From: Nocardia altamirensis NBRC 108246 | GTDB lineage: Bacteria > Actinomycetota > Actinomycetes > Mycobacteriales > Mycobacteriaceae | Reading direction: 5' to 3' | Length of the DNA stretch: 64,000 bases | NCBI RefSeq assembly: GCF_001612685.1 | Contig: NZ_BDAY01000020.1 | Span: 93,538-157,537 of the forward strand | Shown here: in pieces, positions 63,981-64,000 of the stretch | Position numbering within the stretch: position 1 is the stretch's first letter | How the letters are laid out: each line of letters begins with the position of its first letter | Notes under the pieces: model-generated | The model's database searches: none | What the model was told of the DNA's origin: nothing | Seen by the model: the letters and a program-made list of their open reading frames with translations, nothing else | Made by a program: the position numbers and the translations under genes

Positions 63981-64000
63981 GCTCTGGGCCGTCAGAGCCA

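Overview
The window comes from a high-GC mycolate-type actinomycete, most likely Nocardia or a close relative. I base this on gene content: WXG100 and EspG-type ESX proteins, PF03583-type secretory lipases, a small MT0933-like antitoxin, an Rv2325c/Rv2326c-like ECF transporter, a SigJ-type ECF sigma factor, mycothiol-family DinB proteins and class III nucleotide cyclases. There is no rRNA, no CRISPR array and no ESX core machinery. One tRNA, Arg(CCT), lies at 58362-58434. The genus is an inference; no database search was possible.

Layout. 1-271 is the tail of an ATP-dependent DNA ligase. 430-2807 is a type VII secretion cassette of two WXG100 proteins and a large effector with a lysozyme/transglycosylase-like end. 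3101-6000 holds a small antitoxin, a secreted lipase and an exported protein around a foldback intergenic element. 6215-9081 is a two-gene ECF transporter. 9127-16924 carries a Baeyer-Villiger-type monooxygenase with a divergent AraC regulator, a metallophosphoesterase, a MarR/DinB pair with tandem operators, a pseudouridine synthase, a class III adenylyl cyclase and another lipase. 17060-25099 has a LysR remnant, a giant SARP/ATPase regulator, an alpha/beta hydrolase, a condensation-fold acyltransferase, a methyltransferase and a beta-strand-repeat protein. 25141-32260 is metabolic and housekeeping: a serine hydrolase, a GH76 enzyme, a SigJ-like sigma factor, peptide deformylase, a DoxX-like membrane protein and an acyl-ACP thioesterase.

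32694-42414 is the most unusual part. It is a tightly packed operon joining two ESX-type proteins (one with collagen-like Gly-Pro-Pro repeats and a coiled coil), an EspG chaperone, a beta-lactamase-fold enzyme whose SxxK serine is a cysteine, and a 2004-residue fully reducing PKS (KS-AT-DH-ER-KR-ACP) that has no thioesterase. I infer that the Cys enzyme may offload or transfer the PKS acyl chain, possibly onto an exported protein. 42487-44848 follows with lower GC and degenerate or orphan genes: a truncated KAS III lacking its cysteine and an orphan protein with a caspase-like His-Gly/Cys-Gly pattern.

44937-52780 contains a PadR/ATC-hydrolase operon, a TetR/saccharopine-dehydrogenase-like pair, a lipoprotein, a decayed stretch, and a cluster of OB-like small protein, flavohaemoglobin, DivIVA-like protein and truncated haemoglobin. 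53227-54829 is a HipBA toxin-antitoxin system with three repeated operator sites. 55026-58037 has an XRE-TPR regulator, a Nudix hydrolase, a 2OG-dioxygenase and two small proteins. The window ends with the tRNA, a methyltransferase, an Imm1-like protein, an S41 peptidase, a DUF1542-like membrane protein and a second 488-residue monooxygenase paralogous to the one at 9127. A short dispersed repeat recurs near 2963, 5078, 5207 and 63951.
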